Assembly (NCBI RefSeq): GCF_021347895.1
Contig: NC_067124.1
Coordinates: 20,264,521 to 20,328,520 of the forward strand
Length of the DNA stretch: 64,000 nucleotides
Direction of reading: 5' to 3'
Source: Acanthochromis polyacanthus
Lineage: Eukaryota > Chordata > Actinopteri > Pomacentridae
Part shown: piece after piece, positions 17,240-29,763 of the stretch
How positions within the stretch are numbered: position 1 is the stretch's first letter
Layout of the letters: each line of letters starts with the position of its first letter
Made by a program: the position numbers and the translations under genes
Notes under the pieces: generated by a model
Database searches by the model: none
Told to the model about the DNA's origin: nothing
The model's input: the letters and a program-made list of their open reading frames with translations, nothing else

Positions 17240-20200
17240 ATGGCAGGCACAACTGCTTTGCCACTTCAAGAATTGATTGGATCTTTGGACAATACCTGTC
17301 TGCCCAAAATTCTACAAGTTTGCTCTGGGGTGTATTTCCAAGGTAGGCCTTTTTTATTTGTTTTATTCACTGCGAAATCAAAAATGTGAAGCCAGTGAGT
17401 GTAAATTTGTAGATGAGGACAAAGCTGAAGTGATTATAGATTCGAAGAGATATTATTATAATTGTGTGGATTTCAGTATTGCATCTTTTGCATATAAATA
17501 TATCTGTATCACGTGTAATTGCTTCCTTTCTGAGCGCTAAATCAGACATTGTCAAAGTTGAAAAGTCTGCATTGTTTACGAGTGATAAAAATCATGTTAG
17601 CGTGTGTAAGATTATGTCTCGGTTAAGTAAAAATTGCCAAAGGTTTCTCTTTTTTTCTTTCTTTCTCCCTTTGTATGTCAGGTTCTATTTATGAAATTTC
17701 TGGAAGTGAAGTGTGCTTTTCTACTGGGGATCTAATTAAGGTCATCAACATTGAGCTCATGTCAGTTTGCTGTGAAGACATCAGTGACAATGCGAAGTTT
17801 GAGCTGCCTATCAACCACACAGGTTCATCTGAGATATTTACAGCATTCTCATGAACACAGCTAAATTTGTTTTGTGGTTGTTTACTGACACGTGACATGT
17901 TTCTTAGGCTTGTTCAAGGTTGTTCCAGAAGAGATGCCTTACAACACAGTCGAGGAGATGATGAGACTGAGGCCTGTTGACCTACAATCCTGCCTTCCCT
18001 TCACTTTCACCAGTCGCTCCAAAATGACCTTCGGCAGCTTTATGTTGGGGGCCGAGAGAACTTTGACCGTGATCTGCGTTGAGAGGCATGAGGGCGAAGA
18101 GGATCAAGTGCGCTGCCATGTTCAAGGACAACAAGAAGCCTCTGCTGAAGTGTGCATCCCTCTTTCTTCCCGAGGGGAGTTTTATGAGTGTGAGAGCGAG
18201 GAGTGTTTTACTCTGCGGGAAATCATGTCCTCACCTGCTCTGCGTAGTCGAAGATTTCGCTTCATGAACACCACTAAGTCTGACCGACGTTTTCTCCTCA
18301 GTCCAGTTTATCAGGTCCATGCAATCATGAATTGTAAGAATTGGTTTTTTTTTCCCATTATTTATTGCTATTCAAAAATATGCTAATTATGCTTGTTTAC
18401 ACATTTTTATCTGTTAATCAGAGTTTTCTAATAGATATTTTAGTAATTTATGAGTTCATAACAGCGGAATGTAACTTTTACATTTCCTCAAAAATTACAT
18501 TTTCATATGATTTTGAGGAACTTACACTTGGGGGTTTCCATTTCCTGATATTTATGCTTCTGTAGGTTTTATATATTTATTTATTAAGATGTTAAAATCT
18601 TTGCTGATTTCATTGAATATGACACATTAATAAATATTGAACTAACAGTATATAAATTAAAATGAGTGCCACTCACAATGAGAATTTTTCTGCAAGACGA
18701 GTAGTTTTATTTGTGAAACTTAAAGTTCATTTTGGTGGTAGGATTTCAGAAATTTGAAGGGAGAATAGACTCTATTTATGTCATATGAGTACTTTTGCTT
18801 AAATTCAAGGTTCTAGACATGCTTGATTAATAACAACATCATTTCGTTTAATTTCAGTCAGCGCCTTTTCTACATTTTCTAACAGTTTCTCTCATCTTTC
18901 TACAGTGAGAAAGAACGTGCTGAAGTTCCCATCTAGCTTAGAGGTGGATGTGGTTGATGTCACTGAGGTGTGTAAAGATGTAACTTTTGCAACTCCACTC
19001 AGTCTGACAGAAGTCCTTTCTCAGTCAGATGAATCATTTCCTGTAGTAGTCGAGGTATTAGAAGGCCCAGAGACCCACTCTCTGTTCAAGTGCAGCTGGC
19101 TGCCAGAACTCAACAAGAACGCGCACCTGATTTTGCACAAGAAAGGAACTTCAGCCATGGTTGTGGTATCCAGTCTGAAGAGCCGGAAGGTGCAGCAGTA
19201 CTTTCTGGTATCTCAGCAATATGGTGGAAGATTTCGGAGACGGCCAAGAGAATTTAATTCGGTGTATGAGCTGTATGCTGCTTCAATCCAGATCCCAGGT
19301 CTGAAGGTCAGTGTCACAAGGAACTGCGAGGAAGTGGAGGAGGAGGGCGTGCCTGCCCTCAGCGTGGGGGATCAGCTGGAGATTGGGCGCTGTGATAGAG
19401 TGGAGTTGCCTTGTGAAAGCACCATGGGACTGAAGCAATCGGTTGAGGCTCTTGTGTGCCACCGTCTTCAAGAGCCCGCCGATGGGGATGATGATGATGA
19501 CGACGAAGAGGAAGTCAGACAGGAGGATGACAAAGAGGAGATTTTTCTTCCTCTCTACATGCAGGGTCACTTTGTGGAAGTACTCAGTGATAACAAGAAA
19601 TACAGACTCAAGGACTTGGGTAAGGATTTCAGTTTGCCACTGGATGTTAAAGTGGTGAGCCGTGATACAGAACTCGAGACGGATCCACTGGTCGGGTTTG
19701 CATGTCTCAGGATTGAGGGGGCCCTGTTGGAGCCCACCATCCAGGCAAGCTTTGCACACAGGCCAGACTGCTGTTTTGAGATCCCAACCCAGTGGGTCTC
19801 TATGTCTGTGTCGTTTACTAAGGACCCTCTGCCATGGCCCGAGGGTCAATACCCCAAGTGCCAAGTGGATAGGGTTACTGAGGTGACAGACACGTTCTTT
19901 TATGAATTTCGCAAACAGGATAACTCGGACGCTGCTCCTCCACCTCGCCCACCAAAGCCTAGTCTGTCATTTTCAAAAGCTTCCAAAAAGGCATCATCAA
20001 AGTCCTCGAGGAAAGCAGCAAAGGCAGAAAAATCCAAAGATCAGCCATGCAAAAGTGTCCCAACCAAACAGTTCAGTGACTTGACTTTAAATACTAAAAG
20101 AAAGCCCCCAGCTCCACTGCCTCCAGTAAGTATACCACTAAATACTTCAATTACACTCACAAGAGTTAATTAAAATGTGATACAGTTTAGCTGTAACAAG

Positions 20201-21172
20201 TTTCTGTCTTGATTGTCTATAAGCTCCACCACAGTGGAATTATAGTCTTTTTCTAACACTGTGACTGTCAGGAAATCTTAAAAAAAGAAAACGGATGTTT
20301 CCACTTTTTTCCCAAATGAAATCATGTTTGTACTGAACTTGATTATTTCTCACTTCCTCTTTTTGTGCAGGCTTGCTTAGATGATCAACCTCCGCCAGTA
20401 GCACCCCGAAAGCAGTCAGCGAGTGAAATCAGACCATGCAAGGCTTTGCCAAACACATACACAAGACTGCAGGAGGCAAAGATAAAAGGTGAAGCACTTC
20501 TTTCAGACTGTATTACAATTAAAGGGCAATACTGTTCTTATTCCACTGCACATTGTCACATCTTCTAGCACCAAAATTAGCAATCATTTCCTTTCTAGTG
20601 TGTGGAAAAGATCAAATACCTTCTTTAAACAAAGGTGCTCTGTATTTGCTAACAAAAGGTACTAAAGCATGGGCCATTAGTGTTTCTTTTAGGGACTAAA
20701 TTTAGCTATGCACATTTTCTGGAACTATGGCACCAGTGTGTAGCAATGACTCAAAATGAAGAAACATATCGCCCATTTTTCCAAGAGTTTTTACTATTTT
20801 TGAACAAAAAAAGAAGCCCACCAAAGAAAATTCCACTTCTTGGTCTCTCAGAACTAGCTCTTAAGATGGAAATCAAACAGTTTTACAGTAATTCTGAATG
20901 GCTGCACTTGAAGGTTGATTTGAAATTTGGCCTTTGATATAGATTGGTGAGACATGACATTGTTTGAAAACAGAATAGAACATTGCAAGAACCTGGGAGC
21001 ATAGAGGAAAATAAAAATACTGCAAATATAAATATTCCATATGCTTCTTTCCCCCTTAGTGCCTGTGGGTGACCAGGAAGCAGATGAGGACAGTGACCAT
21101 GACTATGAAACCGTGGACGACACTTTCTCAGTTATGGTGAAGAAAGCACAAGAGAAGGTCATGTTCTACTAA
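17240..21172 (+). CDS. themis2: Thymocyte-selection-associated family member 2 (THEMIS2)
   Basis: This is a cytoplasmic adaptor of lymphoid and myeloid cells that binds GRB2 and tunes receptor signalling. Exons are 17240-17342, 17682-17822, 17908-18333, 18906-20125, 20371-20488 and 21060-21172 (TAA), phases consistent, 706 aa (human about 640). Two CABIT modules are visible by their signature, hydrophobic-x-L-P-hydrophobic-x3-G-x-F: FELPINHTGLF near residue 72, and FLPLYMQGHF near residue 437. An acidic D/E-rich run near residues 415-433 sits inside the second module, upstream of its signature. A proline-rich GRB2-SH3 type motif, PPPRPPKPS, lies near residue 568, with basic and further proline-rich sequence after it. 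A DYETVDD tyrosine motif is near the C-terminus. The donor of exon 2 (CAG|GTTCAT) is weak but fits the phase. Position between ppp1r8 and rpa2 supports THEMIS2 rather than THEMIS. Confidence 0.95.
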
Positions 21173-22451
21173 AAATATGCATATGATGCTGATGTTGTGA
21201 AATATGCCATGCCAAAAATGAATAATTAAGGTATTAGGTGCTTGGGAATGAGATCCCAAATGCTGTGTTCAAACTCATATGTCATGCTCGATGTATTTGT
21301 TTTAACCCCTTCAGTTTAATATGAAATTATTCAACTATCTTCCTTTCAGTTAACTGGTATATCGGTGTGGCATGAATTTGTTCCATAATAGCATGTCTGT
21401 CCACAGATGCTGAGGCAGCGTCCTCCAGTTGCTTTAATGCTCCTTTTTTTGTCATGTGGTTAGCAAAAATTCTTCTTACTCATCATTTTATTCTTCCACC
21501 CAAAATACTTCACCCTTATTTAAGATTCTAAGCTTCTGTATCTACGCAACCATTAGTTGACTACACCCAAACTTTGACGGAGCAAATACTACACTTTTTG
21601 TACAGACTGCTAGGAAAGTGTTGATTTAACCATTTGGTAATTTGCCAAGCAATGGTTGTAGTTTTGTATACAGTATCATTTTTAAATTGTGCAATACTAT
21701 GCAGTAAGTTGTTGAATATAGTCAACAGTCAATATACAGTCCGATGAATGGCCAGTTGAATCAAAAGCTTCTTGTCTCAAAAATACACATAAAGCTTCAC
21801 ATGCTGTAGGCAGCAATGGAATGCATATGTCAACCTCACATGGACATATACATGATGCAATAATGCAAACTCTAAACAGAAAGGACTCAAGCCGTCCTTG
21901 AGAAGCGACAGTTCAAACCACAGAAGAGCGTTTCTGCTGCAGCAGTAGCAGAAACTCTCCCCCTAAGCCACATCAAACTCATCACCAGCAAGTAATGCTC
22001 ACGCTTTTTTTTAAAACTCAGTTAAAGAACTTAAGTGTACTGCAAAATAGTAATAAAAGGCAAACTATTGTTTACGACCTCCGATGTTTTGAAGGTTGAA
22101 AACTATTTTTCAATTGTGTGTATTAATTTGTCACTTTAATCTTGTGCAAAATATATCATCATAAAATATGACATCTAAATGCACCCAGACTTGTTGGGTT
22201 TATTCAAACTTTGTCAATGTTTTTTCTGTTTTTTTTAAACAGTGTGACTCTCTGAGACTTATAGATGTTCATGTGTGTGTTGGCCAACTTGCAAGATGCA
22301 AAACTCAGTTTGTGGTGTAAAAGGTTATGCTAAGATAAAGGTTTCAGTGCAGATGTAACTTATCTATTGCTGTTTTTAAGTCTTCATAAATTTGCAAAGA
22401 TTACTGGAATTGTGGGTGATTTTTTCATTAAACTAAATATGTAAAAATAAA
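21173..22451 (+). other. Probable themis2 3' UTR
   Basis: AT-rich non-coding sequence ends with an AATAAA hexamer at 22446-22451. The convergent rpa2 transcript has a candidate ATTAAA at 22581-22586 on the minus strand, so the two tails would be separated by only about 100 bp. Confidence 0.5.
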
Positions 22452-22974
22452 GGGGTTTTTATCATTTCTTATCCTGCTGTATAGAACATATTTGAATATA
22501 GTGTTCTTTCTTTTGAAGAAACTGTTCTGTAATTAAAAAAAAAATTCAAGGTAAAGGAAAACTGGCATTTTGTATAACATTTTAATTTTGTAAGTACGTT
22601 ACAAACACAAAAATAAACCAAGTACTTGTATTCCAAATCTTTCAAATTACAAAATGCTTTACAGGAGGGAGGGCTACACACAGTAATAAATGCCGCCAAC
22701 GGCTTCATCGACACTGAAGTGATTTGCAAAATAGCAAAAGCAACCTCAGGAATACAGGATGTGCACCACCTAACCTAAACCAAGTGTTGTTTGACGAACA
22801 TCACCCACAGTATCTTAACAGTAAAGGACGTGCAGGATTTCACACAGTTCTGTGCCATGAAAGAGGTCAGAGAAGCTACTATTTTGTAGATAGCTTTGAG
22901 CTGGAAAAACCCCAATACTAAAAAGTCTTCTGTCTCGTTAAATTCAAGAGAAATTTGGAGGAAGGAGGAGTTGT

Positions 22975-25900
22975 CTAATCATCGTTGTCTGTTGATTTGT
23001 AGTGGTCTTCGTCGATGGTGGAAAAGATGTGGCCTTCGTTGCTTAGGAATTCCACTGCTTGCCTGTTAGAGCACAAAGACAAACATAAATATTGCAGTAC
23101 ATTATGTAAAAGAAATGTCTGAAAAAAAAAATCAGAGCTTTCATATGTGCAAAACAAAAGTATTAAAAACTTCAGTGTTAATGAGCCATTCATCATAACA
23201 TGAATTAATTTAATGCTATCCTTTGTAGATTTGGGAGGTTTTCTGCAGTGGCAATATAGTGACTAACTTTACTGCTCATGTCACAAATTGTATTTATGAT
23301 TTCATCTCTTAAAAACTTAAAGCAGAACTTCTCTTACTTGATGACAGCCAGACTTATGCCACTGAGCCTCTGCTTTAGATCCTGAATGCTGATACCCTGC
23401 GGCTCGGGGCAGCTTCGAATCAAACAGAGCACCTAATGGGATAAAACATAAGACACGCTACACAACCACTCAGTCAAACTGCAAAAGAAGAATCTTGACA
23501 ATTTAGCAACTTCTCTTTTTGAAACCACTGGTTGCTTTTCTGAGAAAGCTATTAATGCAAATGGTGTTTACAGGATTGAGACAGGAAGTACGAGATAATA
23601 TATTCAGTGTGAAAACAGCTTTTAGTCTGTGAAATTACTGATCATTTTCGCATCCAATAAACATTCCTCTCCACAATAAACTGAAACTAGGAACCAGTTT
23701 CATTCAGTCGAGGCTGTGGACCGTGGCTCTTCACAGATCATTGCGTTTGGAGTTTCAGGGATTTAAGAAAGACTTTTTGTGACTGCTTTCTCACTCATTC
23801 CCTTACTTGATTTTGATTTGGGCTTAACCCATTGTTAGCCATTCCGCTACCACCTGCATAGCTCCCTCCCATCCCTCCCATGCTACCCATGGTTGGCCGT
23901 GACATGGGTGGGATGCTGCTGCTGGTCATTCCTCCACCTGCACCAGACTGAAAGCGAAACAAAGCATAAATTGTGTTGAGAAATTTTCTTAGTAGCATCA
24001 TACAGGACATCCTCACACATAAATATGTAGAATTGTGACAGCAGCAAATCTGAGAACATTTTTTCTGAGAAAACGGCAGAGAAGATTTTATTGACTTCAC
24101 ACTAGTAACCATAGGAACCGACCCCAACTTCCTCATTCTAATGTTTCAACTAAGAGAAAACGACGTGCATGTTTAAGAATTCTTACCGTGGTCTGAGGCT
24201 TGCTGAGCACCATGTGTGCTTGGACAACCTCCAGCATATGTGAGGTGATTTCATTCATATCCTCTAGGGGCCTGACACTGAATGCCACAACAGATCTGTG
24301 GTTCTGAGATGAGGAGAGAAACACACCTTCAAACTCCATACAAACGAAATTCCGAGAAACTATGGGGAGTAAACGGCTCTGGGAAAGATCTGCACACGAG
24401 ATAAAATAAACCGCACATGTTCCAGAAAACAAAACTATTTTGTCCAGGATACCATGCCTTTACAGACATAGAGCACACCAAAAACACAGATCATTTTAAA
24501 CATGTGAACAAAGTTTTCTTTTCCTCCCAACACAACTGTTCATGACACAAAGCTAGATCTGTTGTGGCAGTTTAGGTTTCAAATCGTCATATGGCCTTAA
24601 AAGGGATCTTAAAACCAAATTCCAATTTGTTTAAAGGGTTTAAGGACATTACACTCACCTGAAAGGAACGTAGATTGCCAGAGACTTTGACATATGTTCC
24701 TGGGGGCAAGACGGTGTTGTCCACACTGGGGTCCTACACAAAGAAAGAACAGATAATTACTAGGATGCTTGACTTCAGTAATATCCCAAACCAAAATCTA
24801 ATAGTCTCTAAAAAAGAAAACATGAACAAAGTTTCAAATTTTCAATGGGAACAAGTGGAACTGATTAATAACTGTAGCAAAAAGTGGGATTTTTATTCAA
24901 CACTTGGCACCATATTTGAATCCTGAGTCTCCGATTTTAAATCATGCTGGTATAATTATTTACTCTAATAATGTGGTGTTATTGAATACACCGGTTGTTT
25001 CTACAGTTGTGCTTAACGACTGCACGTGAACCAAAACTCTTAACTATACAACTGAATTCCAGAAGTGACATTCATTGTTGATCAAATATGATGCCTATTA
25101 ATGATCAATTTCATACAATAGAATGATGGTAACACTGTAGCCCTCACTGTGAAGGGTTTTACTTACTGCATATTTAGATTTTACTGATAAATGGCTCATG
25201 GTTCATCACTCACAAAAGACTGAACTAAAGTGCAACAGCAGAACAGTGAAAACTTGCCTCTGTGTCTACCCACTGCTTCACATCCATGGGAGCTCCCGTC
25301 ATGTCGTCCACCTTGTACTGGATGTTGGTCATGGATTTGTCTGTGCTTCTGATGATACCCACAATAGTGACCTACAACACAAACCATGAACTTTTATTAA
25401 AGAACACAGTCAGGAAAGGTTAATGATTTCATACCTTATATAGGAATGTAACAACATTCATTATTTGAGTTTATAAATGTGGCATAAAACAAATGTTAAT
25501 CCCAAAATTTAAATGTTTACTGCTGTTGTTCAACAGTAGAAGCAGGAACCTAAATCCTCTCTTGGACACAGCAAGATATGAGCCAAATTTTTCCTCCTCA
25601 CACAGGGTAAAACTTAAGTGACTAGTCATAGAAAGCCTGTGTCTACATTTGAATCTTAAAAATAAATAGACTTCCAGCATATACGTTGTATCACACATCA
25701 TACTGAAACAAAACAACACTATCTTCTGCAGATTATATCTGAGTACTAACATAAATGGTTGATTAATGAATCAACTGAATTATACAGAACTGAACTGACA
25801 TTTAGGAATGCAAGTCATGGTTACTCTCATGTCAGTTATTTCCTCTGTTGTTTTCTTCTATAGCATATCAAGGCTGAAGATCGCTTACTGAAACTGCTTG

Positions 25901-28900
25901 CTTTGAATTTAGAACTTCGCTGAACTTGGAAATAGCTGCATCTTCCTTTTTCTCTCAGCTGACTCACTGATTAATCAGCTCATTTCAGCTCTGCCAGAAA
26001 CAGTTCTGAGGATGGTCAATCATTCGTCATTTTTCAAAACAAATGCCACACATTCACTGATTGTAGACCCTGAATGGTAACATGAAGCATCACTGGATTT
26101 CTACAGTGAATGGATTTTAGTTTTTGACTGTTGGTGCGATCAATTTCAAGACAATAACTGCTCTGACATTTTTGTCATGTGGGTCATTCCATGTCAAATC
26201 AACCAATATCCAAAAAAGTTTCAGCAGCACCACCTTTGATTTCCACCATATTCAGTCTGTGTGTGCCATTAGGTCCCAAAGGAAGGTCGGAAACAGGTTC
26301 TCTGTAATATGTGTATGTATTTTGCTTTTACACCCCATTATATGGGGGTAGGTTTAGGCCTACAATTGATAGCCGTGATTCTGGTAGGTACTTCACATTG
26401 CCATAATTCTTGAAATATAACAGCTAAAGGCCTGATATTCACAGGATCATCTCATTTTTCACTACTGATTACAAAACAGTCAGACTTTTAGCCCTAGCCT
26501 GAGTGTGAAATTTTTTTTGGAGGATTGATTTCTTGAAAAAAACTGAAAATCTTAATTTCACCCATGTCTTTATAGCTCTCTGTATGCCATTTAAATCAAT
26601 AAATTATGACTCATAGTATTTAATCATTGAGTATGGGTCTTGACTGACATTTTAGAACCACTGTTGAAGTACTCAGCTGTTTAGTTTGTCTGCAGGACCT
26701 ATTTTAATTAGGGACGAATCTGGAATTTTGTGAAATTCAACCATATTTTTCACCATGTGTGATAAATAGCAGCACTCTGAAACTTTTAGCAGTGAATCTT
26801 CATATTCCAGTAATAAAAATTTCAAAATATTGAATTGGTGTTCTGGCTTCTTCATATAGAAAATCTATGTCAAATAGGGGCCTGAAAGTGCCCTCGAGCA
26901 GCATTTTTGCCATATAACATATATTATTTTGAAGTATCAAATGTGTCATATTGCACCTCAGGTATATCAGCAGATGTTATTAAACCACACTTACTACCTG
27001 TTGAGGCCAACACACCCAGTCTAGGGACACCACAACTATTTATACAGATGTTGTACTTTAAGGGGAGGGTTTGGTACAAGTTCTGAAAATCTCTACCTCA
27101 GTCTAATAACTCTCTGCTCTTCTGTGGGGAATTGGAACTTAAATTACTTTGGTACCTTGAACTGTACTTCAAACCAGTATTTGTGAATTATACCTTTCTG
27201 ATCTAAAGAAAGGGCAACAAGATGGCTACAGCCATGCAACCCTGCTCGCTGGGGCAGCACATGAAATCCAGTGATTGCCATAAAAAAAAAATACAACCCC
27301 CCCCCCCCCCCCCAAAAAAAAACAACAAAAAAAAAAACCTGGAACAACTAGCTGGCCTTGTCGTGGGTCCAGGGCTTCATGGGAATGTTTCCAAAACTAA
27401 CAGGCTGGAGTCAGTGAGTGCAGTATTTCAAACTATCTCCATATAGGCTTAGATGGAGTGTTGCAACCATCTTATATAAACAACAAAGAAACCTGTATCC
27501 TCTAAGGGCCTATGACACTTTCTTTGCCCTAAATCTGGCAAAAATGATGGCCGAGGGCATTTTAGGCCTCCTTTTGGCCTAGACTTTCAATATGAAGGTG
27601 ACAGAACACCAATTCAATATTTTGAAGTTTTGACAACTAGTACACAAAGATTCTTTGCAAAAAGTTTCAGAGTGGTGCTATTTATCACACATGGTGAAAA
27701 ATGTGGTTGTATTTCATGAAATTTCAGATTCGCCCCAAATTAAAGTAGGTCCTGCAGCCACACTAAACAGCTGAGTACGTCAACAGTGGTTTTAGCATGT
27801 CAGTAAAGACCCATACTAAAGAAAGAAATGCTGTTTTAATATTTTTTTTAGATTAAAATGGCATACAGAGGCCTTTCAAACATGGGCGAAATTAAGATTT
27901 TCGTTTTTTTTTTCAGGAATTCCACCCTCCATAAAATTTTTCACACTCAGACTAGGGCTAAAATCATGATTGTTTTGCAACTAGCAGTGAAAAATGAAAT
28001 GTTCCTGTGAATTTCATGCTTCTAGCTTGCACATTTCAAGAATTATGGACCTCTGAAGTATGTACCTGAATGACGGCTATCAGATTTAGGCCGAAACCTA
28101 CCCCCTTATAATTGGGTGTAAAAGCAAAATGTGTACACATATGACCAAAAACCTGTTTGCTATCTTCTTTTGGGACCTAATGGCACACTAAAACTGAATA
28201 TAATGCAAATCAGAAATGGTGCTGCTGGAGCCATTTGCTGACTTGAGATGGAATGACCCATGTCGACCTCAGAAGTCAGAGAAGCTAAATTACTTGTAAC
28301 TGCATGCTGTGCCATCAGGCAGTCCCTGCTCTGATTCAGCTTACCTGGGAAACTTCCACTTCTCCTACTCTGAAGGCCTCGTCAGCCTGAGAAGCAGACA
28401 TTAGCTGGGACACTGTGCAGGGGACTATTTGTGAGGCACGGGTTCTCTGCAAAAATACACACACACACAATAATAATAATAACTGACTGCTGTGTCTCAA
28501 CATTTACTTTTCAATCAGCACGTCTCTATTTCTACATATGTGTACAAATGTGTAAGGAGAAACTCGGGAATACAGTGATAAGTTAAAGAAACTATTAAAA
28601 AGATAAAATTGCTCCTTAAGGTATCTTGTTGTTTTTGACTGACTCTAGGCACAACTATTGCTTTATGTCTGTTTCAAGCTGTTAGGTTGTAGTGCAGGAT
28701 TTCAGTACTGACCCCTTTCTTCTCTCCTCCTTGGGATAATGAAGGCGATGCAAAGCCTCCTGGAGACTGAGTGTAACCCCCGGCCATAACTGTCTCACTG
28801 TACCCTCCTGAACAAGCAAAAACGCAAGAGACAGCTGATATAACCAACCATTTATTCGGCATGCTTCCCATTTATTTAACACACGACTTTACTCGCTAAC

Positions 28901-29039
28901 ATTAGCATCCACCTCTGAACAACAAAGAAGCAATACAGTAGTCAAGCTAACGTTAGCCGCAACCACACAACGTCAACAAGTCCCCTGACCGCCTTATAAA
29001 CACATGAATGTGGACATTAAACTCACCCTGATTCCACAT
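22975..29039 (-). CDS. rpa2: Replication protein A 32 kDa subunit (RPA2)
   Basis: This is the middle subunit of the single-stranded DNA-binding RPA heterotrimer, acting in nuclear replication, repair and checkpoint signalling. Exons in transcript order are 29027-29039, 28713-28807, 28345-28446, 25258-25371, 24659-24733, 24187-24303, 23807-23947, 23338-23432 and 22975-23062 (TAG), giving 279 aa against 270 in human. The N-terminal phospho-region keeps [14 protein letters not shown], including the two S-P Cdk-type sites. The OB fold spans [12 protein letters not shown] to [16 protein letters not shown] Gly/Met-rich linker ([13 protein letters not shown]) leads to the C-terminal winged helix ending [20 protein letters not shown]. 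The donor after exon 25258-25371 is GC (GAG|GCAAGT), not GT. Intron 3 holds a fold-back element. Identity is firm. Confidence 0.97.
26180..28260. mobile_element. Fold-back element with ~730 bp inverted arms
   Basis: The outer ends are TGGGTCATTCCATGTCAA on the left and the complement of TGGGTCATTCCATCTCAA on the right. The arms (about 26180-26925 and 27530-28260) pair along their length with many mismatches. Shared blocks include TGCCATTAGGTCCCAAA, AATTCTTGAAAT, TACTCAGCTGTTTAGT and CAAAATATTGAATTGGTGTT. The spacer of about 600 bp includes a C-run followed by an A-run near 27297-27320. No coding capacity or clear target duplication is seen. It lies in rpa2 intron 3. The superfamily is not assigned. 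Confidence 0.85.
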
Positions 29040-29179
29040 GCTGGCCACTTAGATATAGCTTTACGAAACTGAACTAAAATCTGTTATAAAACGTGACTGA
29101 CACTTTGAAGCTGGGTCTGCAGCTGCACGCACTTCTACTGTGTTCTTCCTTGTGCGGTCCCGCGCGTCAAACTTCATGT

Positions 29180-29295
29180 ATAGCGCATGCGCATAGCTGA
29201 AGTCCCGCCAAAGCGACAGTCGCGCTAAATTTAGGGATTTTTTTAGCCCTTAGTTTTGCTTTTCAGACTGCAGTTCCCACTTCGGCGCCAAGATT
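29180..29295 (-). promoter_or_regulatory. rpa2 core promoter motifs (NRF1, E2F)
   Basis: About 145-255 bp upstream of the rpa2 ATG lie GCGCATGCGCA at 29183-29193, a match to the palindromic NRF1 site, and CCCGCCAAA at 29204-29212, which is TTTGGCGGG on the minus strand, a canonical E2F site. A second E2F-like GGCGCCAA is at 29284-29291. The stretch is GC-rich with CpGs, unlike its surroundings. E2F control would fit a replication gene; binding is inferred. Confidence 0.6.
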
Positions 29296-29763
29296 GCTAG
29301 TGCAAAAATATGGACTATGGTTTTAACCCAAACTTTAGCGTTTGTTAACCGTAGCCTTCGTTGGTGTTGCTTAACGAAGCGGGAAGCGGCCAGGGAGAAA
29401 AATCTACCTGACAGTCATGACGCTGGGTAAAAATAATTAACTCGCTCTGTGGTCGAAAGTGCATTCATGTGGAGCCGGAAACACGCAGCTCTCGAAGGAT
29501 ACAGGCTTAGTTTTTATTTACAAATGACATTTCTTGATTATTTAAACATTTGAATGCATAGTTGTGTTTAGAAAACAACACAGGCACAATATATTGAAGT
29601 TAGTGTCACCTCACGGTCAAAAAAACAGAAAATATTTTTCTGACAATCCAATGAAACATCAGTTAATTGTAAATTAATTCTAACCTTGGCTTTGACAAAT
29701 ACGAGTATCACCCAAGAAGGCATCTCAACAAAGCTGCTTAAAAACAATTATAATAACAATAAA

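Noticed and set aside
19283..19864. 193-codon minus-strand open frame
   Set aside because: It lies wholly opposite the large themis2 exon, and GC and codon structure follow the plus-strand gene.
20680..20937. Possible additional themis2 exon with an open frame after an AG at 20692
   Set aside because: It contains a stop, lacks a donor, has no resemblance to THEMIS proteins, and exon 20371-20488 joins 21060-21172 in phase without it.
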